NCBI GenBank assembly: GCA_964577115.1
Contig: CAZNXJ010000070.1
Location: 1-6,127, forward strand
Direction: 5' to 3'
DNA from: CAZNXJ01 sp964577115
GTDB taxonomy: Bacteria; Planctomycetota; Planctomycetia; Pirellulales; Pirellulaceae
Length of the DNA stretch: 6,127 nt
Part shown: one piece after another, positions 5,979-6,127 of the stretch
Layout: each line of letters begins with the position of its first letter
Position numbering within the stretch: the stretch's first letter is position 1
Notes under the pieces: model-generated
Seen by the model: only the letters and a program-made list of their open reading frames with translations
Database searches by the model: none
What the model was told of the DNA's origin: nothing
Program-made: the position numbers and the translations under genes

Positions 5979-6013
5979 ACCCGTCCGGGGCGACCTTGTC
6001 GCCCGCGACGGGT
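5979..6013. terminator. Long two-part hairpin after the selenoprotein gene, likely terminator
   Basis: ACCCGTC (5979-5985) pairs with GACGGGT (6007-6013), and inside it GGGCGAC (5988-5994) pairs with GTCGCCC (5998-6004) around loop CTT. Only a 2x2 internal mismatch separates the stems, giving 14 bp in all. It begins 26 nt after the selenoprotein stop and ends 38 nt before the tRNA. On the plus strand no T-tract follows. On the minus strand the stem is followed by CTTTTC, and the plus strand has AAAA just before it, so the canonical orientation would stop leftward transcription. It may work in both directions, separating the selenoprotein and tRNA units. Confidence 0.55.
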
Positions 6014-6051
6014 ACCGTTATGCTCACAGACTCACACAGGCAAAATGCCGC

Positions 6052-6125
6052 GGGCCGTTAGCTCAGTTGGCTAGAGCGCCGCCCTTACAAGGCGGAAGTC
6101 GGGGGTTCGAGCCCCTCACGGCCCA
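6052..6125 (+). tRNA. tRNA-Val (anticodon TAC)
   Basis: A full cloverleaf can be drawn. The acceptor stem is GGGCCGT (6052-6058) with ACGGCCC (6118-6124), with discriminator A at 6125. The D stem is GCTC/GAGC with loop AGTTGGCTA. The anticodon stem CCGCC/GGCGG encloses loop CTTACAA, giving anticodon TAC for valine GUA/GUG codons. The variable loop is AAGTC. The T arm is GGGGG-TTCGAGC-CCCTC with one G-U pair. The 3' CCA is not encoded (the sequence continues TT to the window end), so it would be added by nucleotidyltransferase. It is not the selenocysteine tRNA, which has a TCA anticodon and a long extra arm. Confidence 0.97.
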
Positions 6126-6127
6126 TT

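Noticed and set aside
5485..6027. The frame of the PSCyt/PSD1 gene stays open on the minus strand as far as 6027, giving a possible 1219-residue protein.
   Set aside because: The extension lies antisense to the selenoprotein gene, would bury the signal peptide inside the protein, and has no SD. A clear SD plus ATG exists at 5484.
6052..6127. The tRNA as a possible integration (att) site.
   Set aside because: No integrase gene and no repeat of the tRNA 3' end are seen in the window, and the sequence ends 2 nt after the tRNA.

Overview
The window looks like a chromosomal segment from a planctomycete, probably of the Pirellulales/Pirellula group. The main evidence is the pairing of a very large PSCyt1/PSCyt2/PSD1 cytochrome-type protein with a Tat-exported DUF1501 protein, a combination that is expanded in Planctomycetota. 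The sequence is GC-rich and protein starts have clear Shine-Dalgarno (SD) sites. I see no mobile element, no CRISPR array and no rRNA.

Layout from left to right: (1) a non-coding leader (1-182) with GC-rich hairpins and a T-rich tract; (2) a small, basic, unassigned protein on + (183-470); (3) convergent to it, a DUF4404-family small helical protein on - (508-783); (4) a two-gene minus-strand operon that occupies most of the window. The operon's upstream gene (2368-5484) encodes an exported 1038-residue di-CxxCH protein. Its downstream gene (936-2351) encodes a Tat-exported DUF1501 protein. Only 17 bases separate the two, and they contain a perfect SD that points to a GTG start for the second gene; (5) a divergent intergenic region (5485-5712) with an 8-bp hairpin; (6) on +, a short gene (5713-5952) that only makes sense if an in-frame TGA at codon 11 is read as selenocysteine; (7) a strong inverted repeat (5979-6013); (8) a tRNA-Val(TAC) at 6052-6125.

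The most notable item is the gene at 5713-5952. Read through its TGA it gives a 79-residue SelW/Rdx-type thioredoxin-fold selenoprotein with the redox motif C-T-Q-U. It has a perfect SD, and a stem-loop 15 nt after the TGA has the geometry of a bacterial SECIS element. Conventional gene callers would truncate it to a 60-residue ORF starting at a GTG inside that stem-loop, losing the active site. If correct, the organism must have the Sec-decoding machinery (SelA, SelB, SelC tRNA, SelD), none of which is in this window.

The two operon proteins are both exported and probably act together outside the cytoplasm, but the biochemical role of PSD1/DUF1501 pairs is not established. The selenoprotein is divergently placed and probably cytosolic. 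Its neighbours do not suggest a specific partner.
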